Shown: positions 27,016 to 36,249 of the stretch, one piece after another
Layout of the letters: each line of letters opens with the position of its first letter
Numbering within the stretch: position 1 is the first letter of the stretch
DNA from: Clostridia bacterium
Lineage (GTDB): Bacteria; Bacillota; Clostridia; Peptostreptococcales; Anaerovoracaceae
Assembly (NCBI GenBank): GCA_024689865.1
Contig: JAILDA010000055.1
Coordinates: 1 to 36,816 of the forward strand
Reading direction: 5' to 3'
DNA length: 36,816 bases
The notes under the pieces: generated by a model
The model's database searches: none
What the model saw: the letters and a program-made list of their open reading frames with translations, nothing else
Told to the model about the DNA's origin: nothing
Translations under genes and position numbers: made by a program

Positions 27016-28302
27016 TCAAAATCTGCACTTTCTTACCGCCGAGCAAAGCGCCGGATCAGCCTCTGCGCGCGCCGGGCTGTAGAACGTTTTCTCAAGAAGC
27101 GCCGCAAGCGTCCTAAGCGCCTCCGACGACCCGCCGTCCTGACCTTCCGCAAGCCTCAGCAAAAACTGCGGTCCGCTCTCGGAAGGAAGCTTTCTGCCTG
27201 CCCTGGGAACATGACGCTCGCACCATGCAAGAAGTCCTGCCGAGGTATTGCGGAATCTTATGCAGTCCACCCTGTATCTTATCTTGGCGGCAAGCTCCGA
27301 CAGATATTTGCGCAGCCCTTCTGCCGTTCCTCCCTGCCTTACTGCAAGCCTGTTGTCGAGCCTTCCGGGCCCGATGCGGCGGAGCCTTGCCTTTCTTATC
27401 GCATATATGAATGCCGCTATTATGCCTGCGGCAAGAAGCGCTGTCAGAACGTAAAGGACTATGATGGAAGTATGTGACGGTTCGCTTATTTCCGGAACAT
27501 CCGGCGCGTCTTCCGGAACGACTATGTTTATCGGAACGCTCTCTCCGGGCGCAAACAGCGACGCCAGCCAGCCGCAGAAAGCCTCCCATTTTGACCAGAG
27601 GAACGTTGCTGCAGAAGCGATCAGGCCAAGGAAACCACTGACGACCGAGATGATCGCCGAAGACATGCCATGAGCCGCTCCGCTCCCCAGGACAGCAACA
27701 GTGCCAGCGGCAAGTGCTATAAGTATCAGAAGGATCACCGGAAGCGCTCTTCCTGCCGCGCTTCCCAGAGCAGCGTCCTTTTCGGAGCGCATCATCGCCA
27801 GCGACAGAAGAAGCATCAGCATAGAAGCGCCCAGAACTGTCAGCGCCGTACTGCCGTAGGAAGCCTTAAGATAGTGGTCCGCAAGCAGAAGTACTGCGCA
27901 GAGCACCAGTCCTGCATCGAATCTGTGGACTATCTGCGTTCCGTTTATCTCCGATGCGGCCGTTTTGGCGCAGACAGCCATGGACACCGCAAGAGCAATG
28001 GAAGACGTAAGCCTTAGTTCGAACACGTCCGGGACGCTCCTGATCGCAAGCTGGAGCACGAATATGCCTGCCGCGCACAGAACTATCTGGATCAGGATGT
28101 AGATAAGGACCTTGATCCCCCTGCGCGAGGCGATCACCCCGGCGCAGTAGGACAGCGCGATCGATATGACCGGGACCAGGGCCGACAGCTCCGCGGTCTC
28201 CGGTCCGGTTATTACGGTAAAGAAATAGAAGAACCAGCAGAAGACGCCCGCCGCGAACAGTATTCTGGAAATGCCGCATACCGCAGCTGTACTTCTCTTC
28301 AT
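27016..28302 (-). CDS. Polytopic membrane protein of MoxR-DUF58 cassette 1 (DUF4129-like C-terminus)
   Basis: Start ATG 28302 (MKRSTAAVCGISRILFAAGVFCWFFYFF) overlapping the DUF58 stop (ATGA); N-terminal multi-TM, single TM near centre, soluble C-terminal helical domain. Track start 28638 is a read-through of the upstream gene's other frame. Confidence 0.75.
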   Translation of the reverse strand: MKRSTAAVCGISRILFAAGVFCWFFYFFTVITGPETAELSALVPVISIALSYCAGVIASRRGIKVLIYILIQIVLCAAGIFVLQLAIRSVPDVFELRLTSSIALAVSMAVCAKTAASEINGTQIVHRFDAGLVLCAVLLLADHYLKASYGSTALTVLGASMLMLLLSLAMMRSEKDAALGSAAGRALPVILLILIALAAGTVAVLGSGAAHGMSSAIISVVSGFLGLIASAATFLWSKWEAFCGWLASLFAPGESVPINIVVPEDAPDVPEISEPSHTSIIVLYVLTALLAAGIIAAFIYAIRKARLRRIGPGRLDNRLAVRQGGTAEGLRKYLSELAAKIRYRVDCIRFRNTSAGLLAWCERHVPRAGRKLPSESGPQFLLRLAEGQDGGSSEALRTLAALLEKTFYSPARAEADPALCSAVRKCRF

Positions 28303-29513
28303 CGTATCAGCTCCGTTTCTTCTATTACGCGGCCGGAACCGTCGTCCTCGGGGAGGACGAAGCGGACCGGCATCGGCTGTGCAAGATCCAGCGCGGCAGT
28401 CCTTCTGCACTTTTGATCTGTCAGGCAGAACATCTGCCCCAGCATGTGATATTCGGCGGATATGCGTTCCAGCGGAAGCTCCGTAGGTCCGCCTTCGTAG
28501 TCTATCTCCGCAAGCGCCGTCAGCAGCACCGAGGCCTGATCTTCCTCGGATCCGGGACGGACGGTCTTTGCCTCGCGGACCAGAACTTCCCTGCTCTCTT
28601 CTTCTCTTACGGAATACCCGGGAAGAGCAAGCGAACATATGACGCCTCTTGAGCTGAGTTCTGTTATGAGGGACGCGGCAAGGGATATCATGTGTTCCAG
28701 TTCGTCTTGCTTAAGCCTGAAGATCTCTGTCGTACCGGAGGGTCCGCTGATAGTCTCTTTTACCGAACAGCTCTCCAGGTCCGGTACCAGACACATCCTT
28801 CTGGCATCCATCTTTTCCCTTACGTTTACGTAGATCTCCCCGCTCTTGGCAAGAAGCCTCCAGTTTACGTCCTTAAGGCTTTCGCTTCCGCTGTATCCGC
28901 GCACGTTCTGAATGAGCCCGGGATCCGTATACATGCCCTTCTTTGAAAGCTCCAGCTCCGACAGCCTGTTAAGGATCGGGGAAACGTTAACATCCATCAG
29001 CCTAGGGAACACGACTGCCCTAAGCGGAGGCTGAAGAGGCAGACGCGAAGATCTTTCCGACAGACCGAATCCGTCGCCGGAAGAAGCCTCCACGGAATCG
29101 AAAGCTCTCACGCCGCGCTTTACCGCCCTAAGAGTCTCCTCCCACTCCAGACTCTGATGAGGCATCACCCAGGAAAACGCCGCAGCATCACCGTCGGCGG
29201 AAGCTACGCATGCCTTTTCTCCTGCGTCAAGCTCCGCCCGCAGCCACACCACAGGTATCATCTTGTCGTTATTCAGTTTTACGCTTACTTTAAGATCGTC
29301 TCCGGGGAATCCGCAGATCTCCTGCCTGCCGGTACCGATAGTCAGCTTTTTCAGCGAAGCCGCGGTCCAGAGCCAGGATACCAGACACAGCAGAAAAGCT
29401 CCCGCAAGCAGCGCAAACAGGAGATCTATGCCCAGATATGCCGAAAGCAGAGCAAGAACAGCAAGAACCGCCAGCCCTGCCGGATTTACGAAATTACTTT
29501 TTACCTTCTGCAT
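28299..29513 (-). CDS. DUF58 domain-containing protein, cassette 1
   Basis: Likely start ATG 29513 (MQKVKSNFVNPAGLAVLAVLALLSAY), overlaps MoxR 1 end by 20 bp; RGVRAFDSVEASSGDGFGLSERS, YSGSESLKDVNWRLLAKSGEIYVNVRE. Confidence 0.88.
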   Translation of the reverse strand: MQKVKSNFVNPAGLAVLAVLALLSAYLGIDLLFALLAGAFLLCLVSWLWTAASLKKLTIGTGRQEICGFPGDDLKVSVKLNNDKMIPVVWLRAELDAGEKACVASADGDAAAFSWVMPHQSLEWEETLRAVKRGVRAFDSVEASSGDGFGLSERSSRLPLQPPLRAVVFPRLMDVNVSPILNRLSELELSKKGMYTDPGLIQNVRGYSGSESLKDVNWRLLAKSGEIYVNVREKMDARRMCLVPDLESCSVKETISGPSGTTEIFRLKQDELEHMISLAASLITELSSRGVICSLALPGYSVREEESREVLVREAKTVRPGSEEDQASVLLTALAEIDYEGGPTELPLERISAEYHMLGQMFCLTDQKCRRTAALDLAQPMPVRFVLPEDDGSGRVIEETELIR

Positions 29514-30462
29514 CGAAACGCTCGGAACCTTCGGGCGGAACGGGTGTCTTATTAAGGATAGCGGAAAGGACATCTTCCGAGCTGCGCTTAGCGTACTGGG
29601 CAGCCGAAGACAGCCTTACCCTGTGCGAAAGCACCGGCAGGAATATCTGCGCTATGTCCTCCGGGACCACATAGTCCCTGCCGTTCATTGCTGCCAGAGA
29701 TTTCCCGCCCTGGTAAAGGAAGATGGAACCTCTGGGGGAAGCCCCGCTCTCCAGGTCCGGATCGTGCCTTGTTGCCTGCACAAGATCCACTATGTACTGC
29801 TTTACGAACTCGCTTACATGGACGCCGCGTATCTCTTCGCGCATCTCCAAAAGCTGCTCAGGACCGGTAACGGCGTTCACAACGGAAAGATCTACTTCGT
29901 CGCCCAGCGAGGAAAGTATGCGTTTTTCCTCTTCCTTGTCCGGGAAGCCCAGCGACAGCCTTACGAAGAACCTGTCCATCTGTGCCCACGGAAGCATGAA
30001 AGTGCTCTCGCGCTCCACCGGGTTCTGCGTAGCAAGAACGAAGAAAGGCTTGGGCAGAGCGTAAGTGTCGTTGTCTATGGTCACCTGCTCTTCCTCCATG
30101 GCCTCCAGAAGCGCGGACTGTGTCCTGGGTATGGCACGGTTTATTTCGTCCGCCAGAAGAACGTTGGTAAAGATAGGGCCCTTAACATGGCGGAACTCAC
30201 CGGACTTCTGGTCGAAGACCGTCATTCCCGTAATGTCCGACGGCATAAGGTCCGGGGTGAACTGTATGCGCCTGAAACCGCAGCCAAGTGCTTTGGAAAG
30301 CGTCTTTACGAGCGTCGTCTTGCCGCTGCCGGGCAGATCGTCCAGAAGAACGTGGCCGCCGACGAACACCGCCATGAGTATGAGCGATATCTGATCGTCC
30401 TTTCCTACGAATATCTTAGAGGTCTCTTCCTTTATGAGTTTTGCGCATTCACGGATCTTCAT
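29494..30462 (-). CDS. MoxR family AAA+ ATPase, cassette 1
   Basis: Likely start ATG 30462 (MKIRECAKLIKEETSKIFVG); LPGSGKTTLVKTL, LADEINRAIPRTQSALLEAMEEEQVTIDN, FVLATQNPVE. Confidence 0.94.
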   Translation of the reverse strand: MKIRECAKLIKEETSKIFVGKDDQISLILMAVFVGGHVLLDDLPGSGKTTLVKTLSKALGCGFRRIQFTPDLMPSDITGMTVFDQKSGEFRHVKGPIFTNVLLADEINRAIPRTQSALLEAMEEEQVTIDNDTYALPKPFFVLATQNPVERESTFMLPWAQMDRFFVRLSLGFPDKEEEKRILSSLGDEVDLSVVNAVTGPEQLLEMREEIRGVHVSEFVKQYIVDLVQATRHDPDLESGASPRGSIFLYQGGKSLAAMNGRDYVVPEDIAQIFLPVLSHRVRLSSAAQYAKRSSEDVLSAILNKTPVPPEGSERFDAEGKK

Positions 30463-30650
30463 GGTACATCCCTTCGTATTCTGTGCCTGATGTAATGCTA
30501 TTAATATATTATTATATATGTTTTTACCGCCCGAACGCAAGAAACAGCATCGGCAAAACCGTACCGTTGGCGTAAACTAACGGACTGTGATATAGTTATG
30601 TAATCAGTTCCGGACCGTTTATCGCACGGCCGAAATAATGGAGAGATCGG

Positions 30651-31244
30651 ATGACAGCAATAAATGACCCTGCCTTGTACCTGAAAGATACAAGACCCGG
30701 GCAAAGCATTAAAAGAATACGTTCCGTGTGCATAGACGCCAGCAGAGTTCCCGCGTATGTAATACACGAACTTAACGGCTGCGGAGTATGCGGCGCAGCA
30801 TGCCTTCTGGCTTTTGCTTCCGAAAGCAGGATCTCTTTCGACGATTCTCTGGACCGCTGCCTGGCCATAGCCGAAAACGGTTTCACCAGGACCGTAAACG
30901 GAACTACGGATTACTATACCAAACTCGGCAAAGAGGCGCCTTTTATAAGAAAGTGCCTTAACACCGCAGCCGCAGGTCTTTCCGCCCGGAGCAGTCTGTT
31001 TGCAAAAAGACGGGCAGTCAGGGAGATACTCGCAGGCAGGCCGGTGCTTCTTAACATAGGCATCTCCGGTCAGTACAGGGATCATACCGTAACGGCCTAC
31101 GGACTGGAAGAATACGCAGTCGGCCCCTCAGGGAAAAAGTTTCTGTTCTTTAAGGTGCGGGACGGCTATACCAAGGAAGACAGGTACCTGCTCTACAGAG
31201 GAATACTCGGAATATCAGCTACCTACCTTAAACCTAAGGTCTGA
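30651..31244 (+). CDS. Putative C39-like/papain-fold cysteine peptidase family protein
   Basis: 197 aa; GCGVCGAACLLAF (Cys), YRDHTVTAYGLEEY (His), FFKVRDGYTKEDRY (Asp). No clear signal peptide. SD ggagag. Confidence 0.65.
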   Translation: MTAINDPALYLKDTRPGQSIKRIRSVCIDASRVPAYVIHELNGCGVCGAACLLAFASESRISFDDSLDRCLAIAENGFTRTVNGTTDYYTKLGKEAPFIRKCLNTAAAGLSARSSLFAKRRAVREILAGRPVLLNIGISGQYRDHTVTAYGLEEYAVGPSGKKFLFFKVRDGYTKEDRYLLYRGILGISATYLKPKV

Positions 31245-31329
31245 CAGTTAAAGTCCCGAATACCGCAGCAAAAAACGAAACGTGATGCTTCGTTTTTTAC
31301 ATGGATACGGCACCGGTTCCTATCTGACG

Positions 31330-31659
31330 TTATTCAACGGACTTAAGATAGGCCGAAAGTATGTCGTAGGCGCTTTCCTGTACCTTGTCGCCTTTTGCCT
31401 GCAGCGCGGACATTACGTCCAGGTACTGCTCGTTAAGCGCCTTTGGCGTCTCCGTAAACAGGTCGTCCGGTGTAATGCAAAGCGCCTTGCATATTCTAAG
31501 CAGCGTACTCACTCTCATGTTTACGTTGCCGCGTTCTATGTTTGCGTAAGTCCTTGCGGAAACGGACGCTTTTTCCGCAGCCTGTTCCTGCGTAAGCCCA
31601 TTCCCCTTCCTGTACTCGAACAATTTGTTGCCTACCGATTTAAGATCTGTGACCAGCAT
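31330..31659 (-). CDS. XRE family transcriptional regulator
   Basis: 109 aa; LFEYRKGNGLTQEQAAEKASVSARTYANIERGNVNMRVSTLLRICKALCITPDDLF, HTH_3. Confidence 0.93.
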   Translation of the reverse strand: MLVTDLKSVGNKLFEYRKGNGLTQEQAAEKASVSARTYANIERGNVNMRVSTLLRICKALCITPDDLFTETPKALNEQYLDVMSALQAKGDKVQESAYDILSAYLKSVE

Positions 31660-31772
31660 TTCCGAATCATCCTTCCTTTTTATTAGAATTATGTTTCATG
31701 CTGTCCTGAACTAACAGGAAGCATTGGAACATATTTTCAGGAAGAATACTACCCATTTTAGTGATCCGAAAT

Positions 31773-31802
31773 AAAAAAGAGAGGCAAAAGCCTCTCTTTT
31801 TT
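31773..31802. terminator. Bidirectional intrinsic terminator
   Basis: aaaaaagagaggc-aaaa-gcctctctttttt, perfect 13-bp stem. Confidence 0.92.
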
Positions 31803-31818
31803 ACCTTATGACCCGGTT

Positions 31819-31923
31819 TTACTTCTTTTTACGTGTAATGAAGTACACCGCCGCACCGCCGACTATCACACCTGCCGCCGCGCAATTATAAAGAGACAGC
31901 GTTGTTTCCGCTGCCTCTTGCGT
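31819..31923 (-). other. In-frame 34-codon extension after the TGA of the cassette-2 membrane protein, encoding a TM-like tail
   Basis: Same frame as 31924..33252: TGA then TQEAAETTLSLYNCAAAGVIVGGAAVYFITRKKK, TAA at 31819-31821. Confidence 0.6.
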
Positions 31924-33252
31924 TCATTGCTGTTGTGCTGCTCCGTTCCTGGCCGACAGAAGCGTGTTGAGGCACCGTCTTGCCTCGCCTGCCTGTTCGG
32001 ACGTTACGGCATCCGGATCGCCGTAACGCGCGGCGATGTATATGTCTCGAAGCGTCTTGTTCTCCTGCAGACCGGAGAAATCCTCCGAAATATCCAGCAC
32101 GTCCTGGGAAGTATCGGAAGGCCCCAGCCTTGCATGCCTCGAGAAGATCTGCTCCAGGTAGACACGGTAGATCTTGCGGATCTGCCTGACGTTGGCGGAA
32201 AGCGCGGTGTCAGCGGATCTGCGGTGCCTAAGAGCTTCGAAAGGTATCCTTTCTATGCGCTCGTGCGCGCGGCCGGACTTTACTGGATCGGAGCGCTTGC
32301 TGCGGAGAAGCCTTACGGCTATGATCACCAGGAAAACGATCAGGATGACTATCAGTATCCAGAACAAAGTATTGCTGGTAACATGCACATGAGGGTCTTC
32401 TCCGTCTATGGGCTCAGTCTCGATGTCCTCCTTCACGGCATTAGGATCTATGATAGGCGTTTCCGCGGGAAGACCTCCATCTTCATCCGGCAGCTGGGAA
32501 ATGTCCGGCGTTTCCTTCTGCGGGAACAGCAGGCTGTACAGATAGGCCAGAACACGGGTAAGCTGCTTGAAAAGATAAGTTATGACCGGGACCGCTCCGC
32601 TGAAAAGAAGTACCGCAGCTGTAAGCAGTACCGGCAGAGCCACTACGAAGGCGGTATCCATCGCCCTAAGCCTGCCGGTGGCCCCGAAACCAAGCCTCAT
32701 TCCGCGCAGCGAAGCAACGGCAAGAACAAAGAAGAATAATCCGTACTCTTCTCCTCCCAGAAGCTTGCTGCCGTACCAGGCATCGTTGCTGAAGCGGAAT
32801 ATTATGAGGAGACCTGTAAGGACGAGCGCCATTATCAGCATCAGCTTTATGCGGCGTCTGTAGACGTCCAGGTATTCTTCGAAGTTTCCTATGGTCATGT
32901 AGATCACATAGTAAGCCCAAGCTGCCGCATGGACCAGAAATACCGGCCGGAACGGGTTCATTAGGAAACTGAGACCGGGAAGAAGCGAAATCACGAAACG
33001 CAGCGGAGCGCTTTTTATGTGCACTGTCAGGAATCCCAAAGCAAAGCTGGATGCCAGAAGCACGCCTATCTGCAGCGCCCACGGTGACGTAATGTTCGTT
33101 ATCACTCCGTAGACCTTGCCGCCGCTGGACGCGTAGTACGCCACGGTAAAAGACAGAAGCGCAAGGGCATAGAAATAGAAAGACATGTCCGCACAAACGC
33201 GTACAGGAGCATAAAGGCCGGATATGCTTATGTTTTTTTCTGCGATCTTCAC
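31924..33252 (-). CDS. Polytopic membrane protein of MoxR-DUF58 cassette 2 (DUF4129-like C-terminus)
   Basis: 442 aa; N-terminal multi-TM, acidic linker PDISQLPDEDGGLPAETPIIDP, TM LFWILIVILIVFLVIIAVRLL, soluble C-terminus RQIRKIYRVYLEQIFSRHARLGPSDTSQDVL; ATGA overlap with DUF58. Confidence 0.78.
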   Translation of the reverse strand: MKIAEKNISISGLYAPVRVCADMSFYFYALALLSFTVAYYASSGGKVYGVITNITSPWALQIGVLLASSFALGFLTVHIKSAPLRFVISLLPGLSFLMNPFRPVFLVHAAAWAYYVIYMTIGNFEEYLDVYRRRIKLMLIMALVLTGLLIIFRFSNDAWYGSKLLGGEEYGLFFFVLAVASLRGMRLGFGATGRLRAMDTAFVVALPVLLTAAVLLFSGAVPVITYLFKQLTRVLAYLYSLLFPQKETPDISQLPDEDGGLPAETPIIDPNAVKEDIETEPIDGEDPHVHVTSNTLFWILIVILIVFLVIIAVRLLRSKRSDPVKSGRAHERIERIPFEALRHRRSADTALSANVRQIRKIYRVYLEQIFSRHARLGPSDTSQDVLDISEDFSGLQENKTLRDIYIAARYGDPDAVTSEQAGEARRCLNTLLSARNGAAQQQ

Positions 33253-34304
33253 AGGATGCTTGCTCCGTTCCCGTCCGGCACCATTACCACAGGACGTGTC
33301 TCGGCATGGCTGCCGAGGTAATCTATTGCTGAAGCCGTCTCCGGACTTACTGAAGGCGTAATTACTATATAGCAGCAGTTGCTGCGTCTGCGGTCCACAC
33401 AGTTTTCCACGACACTCTCGAACGACATGAATCCGGCAGGCCTGGCTATTCCTATCCTGCGGAGGATGAAGAACAGATGCTCCCTGCCTATCCCCTCGCG
33501 TATGGAGAACAGGTCTCCGTTGGACATCATGGCGTACGGGATCTTTGCGTCCTCCAGCTGCTCGCAGACAGTGCGCACGATCTTAAGGCACTCCTCCATC
33601 TGCGGACGCATGGTGCTGACCATGTTTACAAGGATCATGGCGATGCGGTCCGTGGTAAAGTCGTTCTGACGCACCATCAGCCTTCCCACCTTTGCGGTCT
33701 GGTTCCATGATATCTGCTTCATGGGCTCGCGTCCTGTGTATTCCCTGTAGCCGAGCAGCATGGTGGGGTCGTCTATTATGAAACGCCTTACGGAGATGTC
33801 GCCTATCTCTCCTCCGGGAAAATCCAGATCCTCCGCCGGACACTTTTCTGAAGTGCATATTATCTTTTTGGTGATCTGTCCGTTGTAGATTATCGGGGAC
33901 AGACCCAGAAAGTCTCCGGTCTCCAGAAAATATTTGCCCAGATCGTGGATGCCGCGTCTGTTGAGAGAAATGTGCAGCTTACCGCTGAACCTGCTGCGGG
34001 CAGGCAGGAAAAAGCTGTGCTTTACATTAGTACCGGTCTCGTGGCGGCTTACGTGGACCCTTATGAATTCCTTATCTTCCCGTACGGAAGCGTCGGGCTC
34101 CAGGTACAGCGAAAGACCCACGAACAGATGCGGAAGCCTGTGAGGGTTCGTAACAGTGTAATAAAGAGTCGCGGTCTCCTGCGGTTCTACGAGCGTGGTG
34201 TCCACGTCGAAATCGACCTGCAGAGGGCGTCTGTTGCCCCAGAGACTTATTACCTCTATTACGATCAATATAACCATAAGAAGTAATATGATTATTGTGA
34301 TCAT
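33249..34304 (-). CDS. DUF58 domain-containing protein, cassette 2
   Basis: 351 aa; N-terminal TM, LNRRGIHDLGKYFLETGDFLGLSPI, GREPMKQISWNQTAKVGRLMVRQND; overlaps MoxR 2 stop (ATGA). Confidence 0.9.
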   Translation of the reverse strand: MITIIILLLMVILIVIEVISLWGNRRPLQVDFDVDTTLVEPQETATLYYTVTNPHRLPHLFVGLSLYLEPDASVREDKEFIRVHVSRHETGTNVKHSFFLPARSRFSGKLHISLNRRGIHDLGKYFLETGDFLGLSPIIYNGQITKKIICTSEKCPAEDLDFPGGEIGDISVRRFIIDDPTMLLGYREYTGREPMKQISWNQTAKVGRLMVRQNDFTTDRIAMILVNMVSTMRPQMEECLKIVRTVCEQLEDAKIPYAMMSNGDLFSIREGIGREHLFFILRRIGIARPAGFMSFESVVENCVDRRRSNCCYIVITPSVSPETASAIDYLGSHAETRPVVMVPDGNGASIL

Positions 34305-35242
34305 ATCTTTTCCAGCGGTACCTCTATGCTTTCTATAAGGTCTTCCATGGCGCGGGTGTTGTCGTGGTGCCTGCTGCTTATGAGCATTATGCGGTGAGGA
34401 AGCACGCAGAGCGCTTCTTTCTTAACATCCTCGGGAATTACGTAGTCGCGGCCCTGCATGGCAGCATATATCTGGCTTGCGCGGTAGAGCGCGAGCGAAC
34501 CTCTGGCAGATACGCCGTTGATTATCTTTTCGTCAGTACGGGTGCGTTCCACGATATCCATTATGTAGCCGGCAACGTCGTCGCTTACACGCACTTCCGG
34601 ATAGACTGCGCGCAGAGCAGCTATCTCCTCAGCGCCGGTCACCGGCGATACGTCCTCCAGCAGCTGCTTGGAGTCCGGGCGCCGCAGTACCGAAAGTTCC
34701 TGTTCGCGGGTCATGTAGCCGAGCTTAAGACGCATGAAGAAACGGTCCATCTGGGCTTCCGGGAGCGGGAACGTACCGTAAGATTCTATTGGATTCTGGG
34801 TAGCCATTACCATGTACGGTTCTTTCATTTTATAGCTGGTGCCGTCCACGGAGATCTGCTTTTCTTCCATTACTTCCAGCAGAGCGGACTGGCTGCGCGG
34901 AGTGGCTCGGTTGATCTCGTCCGCCAGGATTATCTGCGCGAAGAGCGGGCCCGGGCGGAACTCGAACTCGCCGTTCTTTTGGTTGAAGAAGTTGATGCCT
35001 GTAAGGTCCGAAGGCAGCAGGTCCGGGGTAAACTGGATGCGGCGGAACTCACCGCCTATGCTGCGTGAAAAGGCCCTCAGCAGCATGGTCTTGCCCGTGC
35101 CCGGGACGTCCTCCAGAAGAACGTGGCCGGAGGCTATCAGGCATATCGCCAGCTGCTCTATTACTTCGTCCTTGCCGACTATGATGCGGCTGCAGTTCTT
35201 TATTATGTCTTCCTTGAATTTAACGAACGCTTTTGTATCCAT
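34301..35242 (-). CDS. MoxR family AAA+ ATPase, cassette 2
   Basis: Likely start ATG 35242 (MDTKAFVKFKEDIIKNCSRIIVGKDEVIEQL); VPGTGKTMLLRAF, LADEINRATPRSQSALLEVMEEKQISVDG, MVMATQNPIE. Confidence 0.95.
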   Translation of the reverse strand: MDTKAFVKFKEDIIKNCSRIIVGKDEVIEQLAICLIASGHVLLEDVPGTGKTMLLRAFSRSIGGEFRRIQFTPDLLPSDLTGINFFNQKNGEFEFRPGPLFAQIILADEINRATPRSQSALLEVMEEKQISVDGTSYKMKEPYMVMATQNPIESYGTFPLPEAQMDRFFMRLKLGYMTREQELSVLRRPDSKQLLEDVSPVTGAEEIAALRAVYPEVRVSDDVAGYIMDIVERTRTDEKIINGVSARGSLALYRASQIYAAMQGRDYVIPEDVKKEALCVLPHRIMLISSRHHDNTRAMEDLIESIEVPLEKI

Positions 35243-35402
35243 GTCGATTCTCCCTTGATCCGCAGCCTTCCGCAGCATTGCGCCGGGTGCGGTTCCATAT
35301 CTTTTTTATTATATGAAAAATGCCATTACGCGTCAACAAGGCAGCGCCGTGTCCGGGCGCCGCCTTGAAATGTTTTTAAGTATCATTGATCTATCCGTGT
35401 TT

Positions 35403-36215
35403 TTATTTGATGACGAAAGTTGCGGTATAAACAGTATCCTCGGGGCACGGGATGCCCGGGTCGCAGATCTCCAGAGAAACCTCCGGACCGCACTCTTGCG
35501 CCGCCAAGTCGAAATGGCAGAGCGCTATTCCCATGTCTATCTTCTGAACGTCCCAGCCATCCGGGGTCACATAGCCCTTGCTGCGCTTTTCGTAGAAGTG
35601 AGCCTTATCGCCGCATACTACCACGCGCCAGGGCTGCTTGTTTACAGCCGAGGGAGCCAGCCGTACGCCTTCCAGCGCTTCCGCGAGCTTTCCGGCCTTT
35701 TCTTCGGCAAGCGGCTTATCGAACGAACCGTCGAAGAAAAGATCCCAAAACTTCATGCGGGTATCTGCCTTTATGCCTTTGCGCATCATGGATTCGCGCA
35801 GGGACATCTTCTTTGCGGGATATCCCAGCGGACTTACACAGGGCATCACCTCTCCGTCCGCAAGCTCCATGGCTTTTTCGAATGCGGCGCGGTCCATGGT
35901 CCCGGCTATCCAGGTGGTGCCTATGCCGAGGGACTCAGCGAACAGGACTATCTTCTCGAACGCGTAACCGAAGGCTTCCTCCGCGCGGGGGACTTTCCGC
36001 ATCTTTCCGGCTATGTAAGCGTCCGTGCCGATGATCACCGGGCTGGAAAGACCGTCCTTCTTTGCGTCCAGCAACTTCCAGACGATGGGGATGCCGTAAG
36101 GTGTTTCCGTCTGTTCGGCGAAGGCAATTATCTTTTCCGCGTCTTCCGGACGGAGAACGTTTCCGTCGAATGTGCGCACGCTGCGCCTGCTGCGCATTAT
36201 GTCAAGTATCTTCAT
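35403..36215 (-). CDS. Nitroreductase family protein
   Basis: 270 aa; MKILDIMRSRRSVRTFDGN, SLGIGTTWIAGTMDRAAFEKAM, LAPSAVNKQPWRVVV, QKIDMGIALCHF. Confidence 0.87.
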   Translation of the reverse strand: MKILDIMRSRRSVRTFDGNVLRPEDAEKIIAFAEQTETPYGIPIVWKLLDAKKDGLSSPVIIGTDAYIAGKMRKVPRAEEAFGYAFEKIVLFAESLGIGTTWIAGTMDRAAFEKAMELADGEVMPCVSPLGYPAKKMSLRESMMRKGIKADTRMKFWDLFFDGSFDKPLAEEKAGKLAEALEGVRLAPSAVNKQPWRVVVCGDKAHFYEKRSKGYVTPDGWDVQKIDMGIALCHFDLAAQECGPEVSLEICDPGIPCPEDTVYTATFVIK

Positions 36216-36249
36216 CTTGTCGGTCCTTTCTGTTTCGGCCCGCTGCTGC

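Noticed and set aside
28303-28638. N-terminal extension of the cassette-1 membrane protein ORF
   Set aside because: Arg/Gly-rich out-of-frame translation of the DUF58 gene; the coupled ATGA start at 28302 is better.
29263-30495. 410-aa plus-strand ORF opposite MoxR 1/DUF58 1
   Set aside because: Antisense artefact.
31888-31927. 13-aa ORF MNARGSGNNAVSL starting at the ATGA after the cassette-2 protein
   Set aside because: Too short, no domain, and out of frame with the TM-like tail.
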